A stretch of 45,063 nucleotides of DNA from Fimbriimonadaceae bacterium (GTDB lineage Bacteria; Armatimonadota; Fimbriimonadia; Fimbriimonadales; Fimbriimonadaceae): the NCBI GenBank assembly GCA_025455775.1, contig JALOLT010000022.1:1-45063 (forward strand), in the 5' to 3' direction. The notes beneath the pieces are model-generated. The model was not told where the DNA came from and made no database searches. It saw only the letters and a program-made list of their open reading frames with translations. Shown here in pieces: positions 9,448 to 17,651 of the stretch. A program made the position numbers and the translations under genes. Positions within the stretch are counted from its first letter, which is position 1; the number at the start of each line of letters is the position of its first letter.

Positions 9448-10191
9448 TCAGATACCAATGCGAAGGCTGAGGTCTTCGCACTTGGCTTTTTCAACCAGTT
9501 CCTTGATCTGGGGCGAGAGGTCGTCGCGAAACTCCTCTGGGGTGCCGAGGAAGAGCAGTTGGCCTTTGTGCAAAAAGGCGATGCGGTCTGCCACGCGGAA
9601 GACGCTGGAGACATCGTGGCTGACAACCACTGAGGTGGCTTGGGTGCGGCTCCTCGTTTCGACGATCAGCTGGTCGATTGAGTAGGCTGTCACAGGGTCG
9701 AGCCCACTCGTTGGTTCGTCGTAGAGCAAGACATGGGGTTCCATCGCCAAGGCGCGGGCTAGGCCAACCCTTTTTCTCATTCCGCCGCTGAGTTCGTTTG
9801 GCATCAGGTTTTCTTTTCCTGCCAGGCCTACTTCATTCAGCCTCTGCGAGACGATCTCTTTGGCCTGTTTGGCGGAGAGATGCTTCTTTCTTCTGATGCC
9901 GAAGAGGACGTTCTCTGAAACGTTGAGGTAGTCAAAGAGGGCTGCGTACTGGAAGACAAGGCCAAGCTTTGCGCGGGCCCTTTCTGGGTCACTCACGACG
10001 CTGATGCCTTCGATTTCTACGTCCCCTTTCGTGGGCTTGAGTAGACCGGAAATGCACTTGAGCAGAGTCGTCTTTCCTCCGCCAGAACTGCCCATGATGG
10101 CAAGAATCTCGCTCGTTCCAACCTCAAAGGAGATTGAGTGGAGTACCTCTCGTCCTTCGAAACTGTGGCTAAGATCCTTGACACAAAGCAT
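9448..10191 (-). CDS. MlaF/Ttg2A-like ABC transporter ATPase
   Basis: A 247-residue ABC ATPase. The Walker A is GSSGGGKTT (residues 34-42), the Q-loop region FQYAALFDYLNVSENV, the signature LSGGMRKRVGLARALA and the Walker B LLYDEPTSGLDP. The serine-rich Walker A, the AALFDYLNV segment and the GGMRKRVG signature are typical of the MlaF/Mkl group, which powers phospholipid movement between the inner and outer membrane with MlaE permease and MCE-domain proteins. No mlaE or mce gene is adjacent here. The neighbours upstream on the same strand are a fatty-acyl-type reductase relative and a DUF2993 lipid-binding protein, which fits a lipid theme. Confidence 0.85.
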   Translation of the reverse strand: MLCVKDLSHSFEGREVLHSISFEVGTSEILAIMGSSGGGKTTLLKCISGLLKPTKGDVEIEGISVVSDPERARAKLGLVFQYAALFDYLNVSENVLFGIRRKKHLSAKQAKEIVSQRLNEVGLAGKENLMPNELSGGMRKRVGLARALAMEPHVLLYDEPTSGLDPVTAYSIDQLIVETRSRTQATSVVVSHDVSSVFRVADRIAFLHKGQLLFLGTPEEFRDDLSPQIKELVEKAKCEDLSLRIGI

Positions 10192-10216
10192 GTTTTCTTG
10201 CCCTCTTGGTTCTGGT

Positions 10217-11278
10217 TTAGAGTGCTACGAGGCTCTGGCGGGCCTTCTTCACTCGTTCGATTGCCACTTGGTCCACTGCTTTTTCGAAGGATCGGAATCC
10301 TGCAAGCTCGAATCCATTGCGTTTTGCCATCTGAAGGGTTTCCTCGACTTGGGCCACTGAGACGTCTTTGCCGAGAGTGAAGTTCTCTGGTCGATCTTCC
10401 AGGGCCAGCATCATGGTTTCGCTCATGCAAGCATAGGCAGTCTTGGCGGGGAATCCAAAGTTGATCCCAAAGTCGACTTCGCCAGGAACCTTGATGACAC
10501 CGCCTTCTATAACCAGTACGTCTGGCCTTTCTTTGCTGACTCTTGTGCTGACGTCCCTGGGTCTGGCAACATCGCAGATCACTGCCCCTGGCTTTAGGTG
10601 GCGGGGTTCGATGAGGGGGGCGTCGGAACTGGTGACAGTGATGATGACGTCTGCCTCCTTGAGGCTGTCAATCGCAGTGGTGGCGATCGCATGGGGCAGG
10701 TCTTGGGCAAGTTCTTCCGTCCGCTCGAGGTTGCGGCCGATAAGAGTGGTACTCCGGAACTCTTTGGCAAGGACTTTGGCGCAGGTTTTGCCGATGCTTC
10801 CCGTGGCACCCACCACTGCCAGGTTTGATTCTTCAGGGATGATCCCGACCAATTCGCAGGCTTTGAGAGTGCCTTCGATGGCAGTGGCTACTGTGTAGCT
10901 GTTCCCAGTGGTGACAGCAATCTTCGCTCTTTGTGCGACTGTAATTCCGCCGTCCCCCACAACGCTGGTGAAGGCGCCGAGCCCGATAATCTTGCACCCT
11001 TCCCGCTCGGCAATCTCGCAACATTCGAGGATGCGGTCGTAAACCCATTCAAGAGGCCTTGTCTCGGTAAACATCTTGGGGGTGAGAGGAAGCCCAATGA
11101 AGATCCCTTCTGTTTTTCTGCCGTCCGGAGTTTGGATCCCTTTGACTTCGCTCGCGATGCTGACTGACTTTTTGGTTAAGAGCCATTCGAGCGCACTATC
11201 TGGCAAAACGCCAAAGAGAGGATGCTTGCGGGTGATGTCCCTTGCCTTGAGGGGGTGGATGATGAAAGCGAATTTCAA
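10217..11278 (-). CDS. Acyl-ACP reductase (AAR)-like NAD(P)-dependent protein
   Basis: A 353-residue protein with a Rossmann motif VVGATGSIGKT (GATGSIG at 157-163). Along its length it resembles the long-chain acyl-ACP reductase of cyanobacteria, which makes fatty aldehydes: LGAFTSVV (near 100), TTGNSYTVATAIEG (near 124) and AYACMSETMMLALE (281-294). Cys284 in the last segment aligns with the catalytic Cys of AAR (ACxxExM). AAR-type enzymes bind acyl-ACP or acyl-CoA, form a thioester on this Cys and reduce it with NADPH. No aldehyde-deformylating oxygenase is visible nearby. Such proteins are often annotated as shikimate dehydrogenase-like; the Cys makes a reductase role more likely. It is 25 bases upstream of the MlaF-like gene. 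Confidence 0.72.
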   Translation of the reverse strand: MKFAFIIHPLKARDITRKHPLFGVLPDSALEWLLTKKSVSIASEVKGIQTPDGRKTEGIFIGLPLTPKMFTETRPLEWVYDRILECCEIAEREGCKIIGLGAFTSVVGDGGITVAQRAKIAVTTGNSYTVATAIEGTLKACELVGIIPEESNLAVVGATGSIGKTCAKVLAKEFRSTTLIGRNLERTEELAQDLPHAIATTAIDSLKEADVIITVTSSDAPLIEPRHLKPGAVICDVARPRDVSTRVSKERPDVLVIEGGVIKVPGEVDFGINFGFPAKTAYACMSETMMLALEDRPENFTLGKDVSVAQVEETLQMAKRNGFELAGFRSFEKAVDQVAIERVKKARQSLVAL

Positions 11279-11332
11279 AGGGGGGTGTCCTTGGGAAGTC
11301 GCTCTATTCTACCGATCCACGTTGCCATGGAT

Positions 11333-11863
11333 TTACAGGGTCACCCCTTTGATCTTTCCGTGGATCGTGATCTTTCCATCGAGTGCAGTGACCTGGTTCA
11401 TTTCGATTTGGATCGGCAGATCCTTCCCATCGACGAGAGGGTTGATCTTGTTCAATTGGGTTTCAAGGAGCCTCTTGGCGGGAGTCCCCCCCAGATCAAC
11501 TGCCTGGAGCTCGACATGGAGCTGATTCCCTTCCCGTATGACGAGGCGACAATGGGCTGTGATGCTGAGCTCGACGACAATTCTGGCTTTTGCCGTGACT
11601 TTGACTAACCCGTTGGAGATCGAGATCACAAAGCTGTTCTTGCCAGCAGGGGCTTGTTTTTCCAGGAGGCTCTGGACAGACGCCTCTCCTACGACAACTG
11701 TAGCTTTTCCCGGTTGCTGGAGAGAAAGGCCGGGAGGATCCACCGACACCTGGGCTGAACCGCTCGTCACGACTAGCTCGTCTATCGTAAGGCCCATGTC
11801 GAGGCTGATGCCCCGGAGGGTCGCATCAAGTCCCAGAATCTCGATCTGCTTTACTTTAGGCAC
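11333..11863 (-). CDS. DUF2993 (LmeA-like) lipid-binding domain protein
   Basis: A 176-residue beta-rich protein of the DUF2993/LmeA type, a group associated with phospholipid binding in cell envelopes. The alternation of hydrophobic strands, VVVGEASVQSLLEK and the C-terminal VDLGGTPAKRLLETQLNKINPL segment are characteristic. The start is a GTG at 11863 with GGATGGGG upstream. Unlike most members there is no signal peptide in this frame, so either it acts in the cytoplasm or on a membrane face, or the true N-terminus differs. It is first in a minus-strand series with the AAR-like and MlaF-like genes (55- and 25-base gaps). Confidence 0.68.
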   Translation of the reverse strand: MPKVKQIEILGLDATLRGISLDMGLTIDELVVTSGSAQVSVDPPGLSLQQPGKATVVVGEASVQSLLEKQAPAGKNSFVISISNGLVKVTAKARIVVELSITAHCRLVIREGNQLHVELQAVDLGGTPAKRLLETQLNKINPLVDGKDLPIQIEMNQVTALDGKITIHGKIKGVTL

Positions 11864-11916
11864 GTTCGAACCCCATCCATTGCTGACAGATTAACCATTT
11901 TCGAGGTAGTTTGCTT

Positions 11917-13434
11917 ATGATGCTTTCGTCTTTTGTCGCTGCGGCTCTCATCGGTGAGACCATGGCCCCAAAGTTCACCCTGAATCGTGAGTTTCGCGGC
12001 GTTTGGGTCGCGACCGTTGCTAATATCGATTGGCCGAGTCGGCCAGGCCTTCCAGTTGCTGACCAACGAAGTGAGATGGAGGCGATCCTTGACCGTTGCA
12101 AAGACTTGAATGTGAATGCGGTCATCTTTCAGATCCGTCCTTCGGCTGATGCCCTTTACAACTCGAAGTTGGAGCCATGGTCTTTCTACTTAACCGGAGA
12201 GCAGGGCGTTCCACCAGCGGAAAGTTTTGATCCCCTGGAGTTTACGATCAAGGAGGCTCACGAGCGGGGCATTGAGCTTCATGTGTGGTTTAACCCCTAC
12301 CGAGCTCTGCACCCGAACCAAGTATCGAAGAACGGTGCTGTGCACGAAAGCCATATCAGCCGGACTCACCCTGACCTTGTCAAGAGATACGGAACTTTCC
12401 TGTGGATGGATCCAGGTGAGCAGTTTATCCAGGATCGCTCTTTTGCTGTCTTTATGGACGTAGTCCAGCGTTACGACATCGACGCGATCCACATTGACGA
12501 CTACTTCTATCCGTACCCAGTCACGGAGAATGGCCAGAAGACTCCTTTCCCAGACCAGAAGAGTTTTGCCCATTACCGCGCCAATGGAGGGAGGCTTGGT
12601 CTGGACGCTTGGCGGCGCAAGAATGTCGACGATTTCATTTTTCGAGTTCACCAGGGAGTCAAGCAGCGCAAGCCTTGGGTTCGATTCGGGATATCACCTT
12701 TCGGGATTTATCGGCCAGGGATTCCAGAAGGGATCCGGGCAGGGGTTGATCAGTATGCGGAACTCTATGCGGACGCTTTGAAGTGGTACCAAAAGGGGTG
12801 GGCCGATTATTTCTCTCCCCAGCTCTATTGGCCCATCGCTCAGACTCCCCAGTCTTACCCAGTCCTGCTAAATTGGTGGCGATCTCAAAACGCGGTGAAC
12901 CGACATCTGTGGGTGGGGAACTTTACGAGCCGAACCAACCCGGCAGAAGGGAATTGGAAATCGCAGGAAGTGCTTGATCAGATTGAACTGACGAGAAAAG
13001 GCGCAGTAGATACTGGCAATATCCATTTCTCCATGAAGGCCTTGATGACCAACTGGAATGGAATTGCCGACGCTCTCAAAACTGGCCCCTATGCGGAACG
13101 GGCGATTGCCCCAGCGACAACTTGGCTGGACAAAAAGGCACCGAAGCCGCCAACCCTTGGCGAAAACAATCTGACCGAACAGGGATGGAGGGTCGAGGTT
13201 GTGCCTGACAAAGGCGAGCCAGTCAGGTTTTTCGCCGTGAGCGCTCTTATCGATGGCAAATGGCGGATCCTGGATGTCTCAAGTCAGCCGACCTTCCTGC
13301 TTCCGTCTGGCGAAAATGCTCCGAAAGAGGTGGCGGTTGTGTCGCTAGATCGGGTGGGGAATAATAGCTCCCCCCTCGTCATTCGTCGGCCGAGTCAGTC
13401 GGGGAGGATCAGGGGGCTGGGACAGGGTCTCTGA
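11917..13434 (+). CDS. GHL10-family (DUF187) glycoside hydrolase-like protein
   Basis: About 505 residues. A hydrophobic N-terminus (MMLSSFVAAALIGE) suggests export. The start of the catalytic-type domain, REFRGVWVATVANIDWPS, followed by NAVIFQIRPSADALY, GIELHVWFNPYR, DIDAIHIDDYFYPYP and FGISPFGIYRPG, is the glycosyl-hydrolase-like 10 pattern of a TIM barrel related to YngK. Such proteins are thought to cleave sugar polymers in the envelope, but the substrate is not established. The C-terminal 100 residues look like a small beta domain. The ATG at 11917 (GAGGT 9 bases upstream) is preferred to a TTG at 11911. Followed 29 bases later by a DinB-like gene. Confidence 0.85.
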   Translation: MMLSSFVAAALIGETMAPKFTLNREFRGVWVATVANIDWPSRPGLPVADQRSEMEAILDRCKDLNVNAVIFQIRPSADALYNSKLEPWSFYLTGEQGVPPAESFDPLEFTIKEAHERGIELHVWFNPYRALHPNQVSKNGAVHESHISRTHPDLVKRYGTFLWMDPGEQFIQDRSFAVFMDVVQRYDIDAIHIDDYFYPYPVTENGQKTPFPDQKSFAHYRANGGRLGLDAWRRKNVDDFIFRVHQGVKQRKPWVRFGISPFGIYRPGIPEGIRAGVDQYAELYADALKWYQKGWADYFSPQLYWPIAQTPQSYPVLLNWWRSQNAVNRHLWVGNFTSRTNPAEGNWKSQEVLDQIELTRKGAVDTGNIHFSMKALMTNWNGIADALKTGPYAERAIAPATTWLDKKAPKPPTLGENNLTEQGWRVEVVPDKGEPVRFFAVSALIDGKWRILDVSSQPTFLLPSGENAPKEVAVVSLDRVGNNSSPLVIRRPSQSGRIRGLGQGL

Positions 13435-13463
13435 TTCTCTGTCTCCCATCCAAGGAACAACTT

Positions 13464-13946
13464 ATGACACGTGCAACTTTGATCAAGGCAGAACTCGACT
13501 CAGTGAGATCTGATCTGGCGGAGGTTTTTCCTCACTTGAAGGACGATCTCTTGCCCTGGGCTCCGACTGAGGGGATGAGAACGATTCAGGGGCAAATCGT
13601 GGAGATCATCTCGACTGAGCTCTCTATGACCGATGCTATCCAGGGCCTGCCTAAGGTTGACTTTTCGGAAAGAGAGGCGCCCTTTTGGGAAATCAAGACT
13701 CTGGAGGGATTGTTGAAGGCCTTGGCAGAGACCAGGGCTTCGACCCTTGCCTTGCTGGAGTCGATGAGTGACGAACAGCTTGGTCAAGCCCTGGATCTGG
13801 GCAAGGGGTGGGCCGACTATCTTTGTCTTGACCCAGTCCCAACCGAGGAGGCCTTCCGATTCATAGCCAGGCACGAGTCCTATCATGTTGGGCAACTCGT
13901 TTCCTATCTGTGGGCGCGGGGCAATGATCCTTACTCTTGGGAGTAA
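13464..13946 (+). CDS. DinB-like four-helix bundle protein
   Basis: A 160-residue helical protein with the layout of the DinB/YfiT superfamily: an amphipathic first helix, a second helix where the metal His usually sits, and a C-terminal FIARHESYHVGQLVSYL segment in which two His residues match the usual HxxxH pair. Family members are metal-binding and some are thiol transferases (bacillithiol or mycothiol dependent). Where a His is expected in the second helix I see no clear one (ISTELSMTD), so the third metal ligand may be missing. Function unknown. Confidence 0.72.
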   Translation: MTRATLIKAELDSVRSDLAEVFPHLKDDLLPWAPTEGMRTIQGQIVEIISTELSMTDAIQGLPKVDFSEREAPFWEIKTLEGLLKALAETRASTLALLESMSDEQLGQALDLGKGWADYLCLDPVPTEEAFRFIARHESYHVGQLVSYLWARGNDPYSWE

Positions 13947-14039
13947 GAGAGAAGCTGCTTTCTGTTCGAGACGGTGTTTGGGAGCTCGGCAACTAGCGGC
14001 AGATACTTTTGAACTGCTGAAACTGCCCCGCGGCGGACT

Positions 14040-14444
14040 TCAAATATCCGTGTTGCGGCGGATGTGAACCTTTGGCACTGGAAGCAGACTCTGGCCTTGC
14101 CGGATGGGAGCATTGCTGTTGGCCATATAAGCCTGGATGCGTGACTCCACCTCAGCCGCGTATTCGGACATCTGTTGCTCCATGTCGGTGCGGATCAACT
14201 CCATGTCGTCCAAGAGGCGCAGGATGATTTCGACCCCGGCGAGGTTCACGCCAAGCTCTTGAGTGAGCCTTTGGATTCTCTTCACTCGTTCAATATCTGC
14301 TTCGCTGTAAAGTCGGTTTTTGGCCCCGACCCGCGACGGTACGACGAGGCCAAGCCGCTCGTATTGACGAAGGGTTTGGGGGTGAACTTTGCAAAGTTCG
14401 GCAGCGACGCCGATCAGGTAAACCGGTTGGTGCGTCGTTCTCAA
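14040..14444 (-). CDS. hspR: HspR-type MerR-family heat-shock repressor
   Basis: A 134-residue MerR-like regulator. The YLIGVAAELCKVHPQTLRQYERLGL segment and GAKNRLYSEADIERVKRIQRL segment followed by GVNLAGVEIIL match HspR, which binds HAIR inverted repeats and represses chaperone operons, releasing when unfolded protein titrates DnaK. The start is TTG at 14444, overlapping the dnaJ stop (TTGA), with AGGAG 7 bases upstream. This places it as the second gene of a dnaJ-hspR operon, and a HAIR-like operator lies in front of dnaJ, so autoregulation is likely. dnaK and grpE are not adjacent. Confidence 0.9.
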   Translation of the reverse strand: MRTTHQPVYLIGVAAELCKVHPQTLRQYERLGLVVPSRVGAKNRLYSEADIERVKRIQRLTQELGVNLAGVEIILRLLDDMELIRTDMEQQMSEYAAEVESRIQAYMANSNAPIRQGQSLLPVPKVHIRRNTDI

Positions 14445-15388
14445 ATCTTAGCTCCTCTTGACACCAGAATTTCTTCCAACAGTTTGCGTTCCTGATCCGC
14501 CAAGGTTTTGGGGACTGTGATTTTGGCGCGGGCCAGGAGGTCACCTTTGCCTCCCCCTTGCTTGCTGAGCCCCTGTTGCTTTAGGCGCAAAACTTGTCCA
14601 CTCTGGGTTCCAGGGGGAACTGTGACCGAAAACTGGGAGGCAAGAGTCGGCACCTTGACTTTTCCCCCCAAACTGGCGATGAGGTAGTCGACCAGAACTT
14701 CGACCTCCAGGTCGTCTCCCCTGCGAACGAAAGTCTGGTGGGGGAGGATTTTGACCGTAATGTAAAGGTCTCCTGCCTTTCCCACATTGCCCTTGATACC
14801 GCGGCCTGGGACGCGCAATTTTTTTCCTTCGGGAAAGCCAGGTGGGATCGTGACCTCGACCTTGCGTGAGTTGGTCACGATTCCTGTTCCTTGGCAGTAG
14901 GGGCAGTTCGCTGCACCTCCGTCTCTGGTCGCGACTTGGCCAGATCCTTTGCAGTTTTCGCAGGCGTCCTGAGTCTGGTACTGCAGAGTGCGCTTGGTAC
15001 CTTTGTCGATTTCTTCGAGGGTTACTTCGACGACCTGTTCGAGGTCTTGACTGGGGATCGTTTTTCCTCTTGTCTGGTAACCAAATCCGAAGTTGTGGAA
15101 GATCTGCTCAAAGATCGTATCCATTCCAGCCTCGCCAAAGTCTGATCCGGAGCTTCCGGTTTGGAAGTTCTCGTAGTCTGATCCGAATCGGTCATACTTT
15201 CGCCTCTTTTCTGGGTCACCCAAGGTTTCGTAAGCCTCGTTGATCTCTTTGAACTTGGCTTCTGCCTCTGAGTTACCAGGGTTTAGGTCAGGATGGTACT
15301 TCCTGGCGAGCCTGCGATAAGCCTCCTTGATCGCTTTTTCATCTGCTTCTTTTGAGACGCCCAGAAGTGCGTAGTAATCCTTTGCCAT
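14441..15388 (-). CDS. dnaJ: DnaJ-family co-chaperone with a half-size zinc finger
   Basis: A 315-residue Hsp40. The J domain (residues 1-70) has the HPD motif at 32-34 that stimulates DnaK ATPase. A Gly/Phe-poor linker follows, then a cysteine region with only two CxxCxGxG-type repeats (C143/C146 and C162/C165) instead of the four of standard DnaJ, then the two beta-domain substrate-binding region with VTIPPGFPEGKKLRV and a second VPPGTQSGQVLRL. This is intermediate between DnaJ (four repeats) and CbpA (none). First gene of the operon with hspR, under a HAIR-type promoter. Confidence 0.92.
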   Translation of the reverse strand: MAKDYYALLGVSKEADEKAIKEAYRRLARKYHPDLNPGNSEAEAKFKEINEAYETLGDPEKRRKYDRFGSDYENFQTGSSGSDFGEAGMDTIFEQIFHNFGFGYQTRGKTIPSQDLEQVVEVTLEEIDKGTKRTLQYQTQDACENCKGSGQVATRDGGAANCPYCQGTGIVTNSRKVEVTIPPGFPEGKKLRVPGRGIKGNVGKAGDLYITVKILPHQTFVRRGDDLEVEVLVDYLIASLGGKVKVPTLASQFSVTVPPGTQSGQVLRLKQQGLSKQGGGKGDLLARAKITVPKTLADQERKLLEEILVSRGAKI

Positions 15389-15407
15389 AGTCTCTGGTGC
15401 TCAATCA

Positions 15408-15443
15408 ATTGAGCATCTTACACTCAAGTAACGAATGAACCAA
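15408..15443 (-). promoter_or_regulatory. dnaJ promoter with HAIR operator over the -10 box
   Basis: Read on the minus strand there is TTGGTT (15443-15438), a 17-base spacer and TAAGAT (15420-15415), a plausible sigma-70-type promoter about 30 bases from the dnaJ start. The HspR consensus CTTGAGT-N7-ACTCAAG is matched by CTTGAGT (15428-15422), a 7-base spacer, and GCTCAAT (15414-15408): the first half is exact, the second matches 5 of 7. The spacer contains the -10 box. A further palindrome, TGCTCAAT-CA-ATTGAGCA (15398-15415), overlaps one half and could be a second binding site. Confidence 0.75.
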
Positions 15444-15487
15444 GCTTTAGGATTCATCGGTAGGGCGGAGGGATCTAAGAACCTCCT

Positions 15488-16411
15488 TTGGAAAACCGTC
15501 TTGTTACGAGGTTCTTTCTTCTCTGGAACCTTGATCAGGTTACCGATGATAGGGATGTGGAGCTATCGTCCCTTGAGATTAGGCTAGCACGAAGCGAGAA
15601 TCTTCCGGTTCTTCCCCAGGCGGTGAGTACGATCATTCGCTTGGCAGACGACCCGAATGCCTCGCAGCGTGATCTGGAGAGAGCCTTTGAAAAAGATCCT
15701 GCCATCGCGGCAAAGATTCTCAAGGTAGCAAATAGTGCCTACTACGGCGGCGCCCATGTTCCTTCCATCGGCAGAGCCCTGAGCTTCTTGGGGACCTCGG
15801 CAGTTCGTTCCCTGGTCGTGGGGGTGGCGTTCCACCAAATGACTGCAGGTAAGAGCCTTTCGAAGCAGTTTGACAAGTTAGAGTATTGGCGGCACTCTCT
15901 GGCAACGGCTGTGATCTGTCGCATTCTTGGCAAGATTCGCAGCCCAGGCAGAGCGGAAGAGCTTTATGTCGCAGGGATGATGCACGATCTTGGCCAGCTG
16001 ATCATGGAACGGTTCATGCCGGCCGAATTGGACGAGTGCATTCAGAACAGTCGGATGATGGGGCTCCCTCTCCATGTTGTCGAGCAAGAGGTGATTGGGT
16101 TCAACCATGCTCAGGTGGGAGGAATTCTTGCAAAGCGTTGGGGCCTCAGTGCTCTGGTTCAGGCGGGGGTCAGCTTCCACCATGATCCCGATGGAGACGG
16201 AGATTTTTACGATACAACCATCCTTGTGGCAGCGGCAAATGCCATGGCTCACGAGGCAGGATTTATGAATGGTCAAAGACAGGGAGTCGAGTCACTGAGC
16301 TACCCAATGGTTGAGGCGATGAGCCTTCCCCTTGAGCAGCTGGACGTGATCCGGCAAGTGGCATCTCAAGAGGTCACTAAGGCCTCCGAGGCGTTCCACA
16401 TCGCCGCCTAA
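15488..16411 (+). CDS. HDOD-domain signalling protein
   Basis: About 307 residues. An HDOD domain begins at LPVLPQAVSTIIRLADDPNASQRDLERAFEKDPAIAAKILKVANSAYYG, with the usual LSFLGTSAVRSLVVG and the HD-superfamily fold. In this family metal-binding residues are generally incomplete; HSLATAV and MMHDLG (HD) segments are still visible. HDOD proteins act as adaptors in chemotaxis, c-di-GMP and stress signalling in many bacteria. The start is uncertain: TTG at 15488 has no ribosome-binding site, and a GTG at 15557 would shorten the protein by 23 residues without touching the domain. A hairpin terminator follows. Confidence 0.82.
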   Translation: MENRLVTRFFLLWNLDQVTDDRDVELSSLEIRLARSENLPVLPQAVSTIIRLADDPNASQRDLERAFEKDPAIAAKILKVANSAYYGGAHVPSIGRALSFLGTSAVRSLVVGVAFHQMTAGKSLSKQFDKLEYWRHSLATAVICRILGKIRSPGRAEELYVAGMMHDLGQLIMERFMPAELDECIQNSRMMGLPLHVVEQEVIGFNHAQVGGILAKRWGLSALVQAGVSFHHDPDGDGDFYDTTILVAAANAMAHEAGFMNGQRQGVESLSYPMVEAMSLPLEQLDVIRQVASQEVTKASEAFHIAA

Positions 16412-16426
16412 AAGGCGGCACTTGAG

Positions 16427-16473
16427 GCCTCCCTGAGCCGATTTAGAGCGGTGAGGGGAGGCTTTCCATTTTT
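16427..16473. terminator. Convergent terminator between the HDOD and serpin genes
   Basis: GCCTCCC (16427-16433) pairs with GGGAGGC (16456-16462), with inner GAGCCG/CGGTGA pairing possible. On the plus strand it is followed by TTTCCATTTTT. It lies between the convergent stops of the HDOD gene (16411) and the serpin gene (16489). A smaller GCCGCCT/AGGCGGC hairpin sits at the HDOD stop codon itself. Confidence 0.7.
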
Positions 16474-16488
16474 GGGTTTCCTCTTCGC

Positions 16489-17610
16489 TCAGTCGAGACG
16501 TCCCGTCACGACCACCAAACCTGTCTTGCGGTCCAAGAGGAAGAATCTTTCGCCTGGCCGACGGATTGGTTTCCCTCTGAGTTCTCCGACCCCAATTCCT
16601 TCTGCACCGACAGTGAAACGGAACATCTGCTTGGCAAGGCCGATCCTTTGGTTGCCTCTGAGTTCCATGGCGACCTGGGGCATGTCGACCGGGCCGGTCC
16701 AGAGAGATTTGACTCCGACCGGTTCAAGGGCCTTTGCCAAGTCGAGCTCTGCTGTAACAGAAAAAGTGGGAACCGAGAGGGGTAAGTTTGCCTCCTTTGC
16801 ATCTCGGGCCAAGGCGACAGTTTCTTTCATCTCCCCTACTGACCCTTCTGGGTGGGGCAGGAGGGTTTGGGCGATGACTAGGTCGAACCGGTCTCCGGCA
16901 AGCGGAATCACTGAGACGCGGAGGCGATCGGAGACGGCGATTCGATTTGGGGCGGCAAAGCGCAGAGTGCCATCTTCGCTCTGGATCGGGGACTGCTTCC
17001 ATTCTGCTTGGAATCGCTGGGTTGAGGCCAGCACCATCACGAGCTCCCGCTCCAGCTTTGGGCTGAACTGGTCAATCGCTCCTCCACTCCTTGCTCTGAC
17101 GTAGTCGTTCAGGGCGCGGTTGGCTCCAATTCCTGCGCTTCCGAGCCGGACGATGTCTGCTCCATAGGCTCGTGCCATCTCTTCTTGAAACATTGGAGTG
17201 ACCAGGATGGGCCAGACCATGAACAGACCAGTGGTCACACTGAGACCTGAGTCTTGCAGCGATCCTGCGTAAGCATTCATCGCGTCGTTGAAGTCGCTGG
17301 ATTCCTTGTCTGAGAGGTTTAGGCTGGTCTGCAGCTCGCGAGAGGTTTGGCCTTCGCTCGAGTTCATCAGGAACGCCAGAGCGATGCCGATGCCAGGCCC
17401 TGAGACAAGGTCGCCATCTTTGCTGAGGGTGAAGGTGAGGTCGTTCAGGCGAGTGAACCAGCTTGGGCTGACCTCACTGACTGGCATTGATGCCTCGACC
17501 GGTTTGGAGTCGCTAGGAATTTTGTAGGTTGTATCCCGGCAACCACAGAGGATCCCGATCAGGATAAAGAGGCTCAAGGGGGCGGCAGTCTTGCGCAAAA
17601 TCTTGGTCAT
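16489..17610 (-). CDS. Serpin-family lipoprotein with a shortened reactive loop
   Basis: A 373-residue protein. A lipoprotein signal (ILCGC, Cys24) suggests membrane attachment. The serpin fold is recognisable from GPGIGIALAFLMNSSEGQTSRELQTSLNL, NDYVRARSGGAIDQF, VLASTQRFQAEW, VIPLAGDRFDLVIAQTLLP, LPLSVPTFSVTAELDLAKAL and the C-terminal FFLLDRKTGLVVVTGRL. Inhibitory serpins have a hinge (EEGTEAAAAT) and a reactive loop between it and the last strands, about 35 residues. Here only about 18 residues lie between AEG and FFLLD, and the small-residue hinge is absent. It is therefore probably not a suicide inhibitor of the usual kind. Family confidence is good, function open. Confidence 0.8.
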   Translation of the reverse strand: MTKILRKTAAPLSLFILIGILCGCRDTTYKIPSDSKPVEASMPVSEVSPSWFTRLNDLTFTLSKDGDLVSGPGIGIALAFLMNSSEGQTSRELQTSLNLSDKESSDFNDAMNAYAGSLQDSGLSVTTGLFMVWPILVTPMFQEEMARAYGADIVRLGSAGIGANRALNDYVRARSGGAIDQFSPKLERELVMVLASTQRFQAEWKQSPIQSEDGTLRFAAPNRIAVSDRLRVSVIPLAGDRFDLVIAQTLLPHPEGSVGEMKETVALARDAKEANLPLSVPTFSVTAELDLAKALEPVGVKSLWTGPVDMPQVAMELRGNQRIGLAKQMFRFTVGAEGIGVGELRGKPIRRPGERFFLLDRKTGLVVVTGRLD

Positions 17611-17651
17611 CGACCTTGTTGAGACTCTACCTGGCCTCTGACCATGTGACC

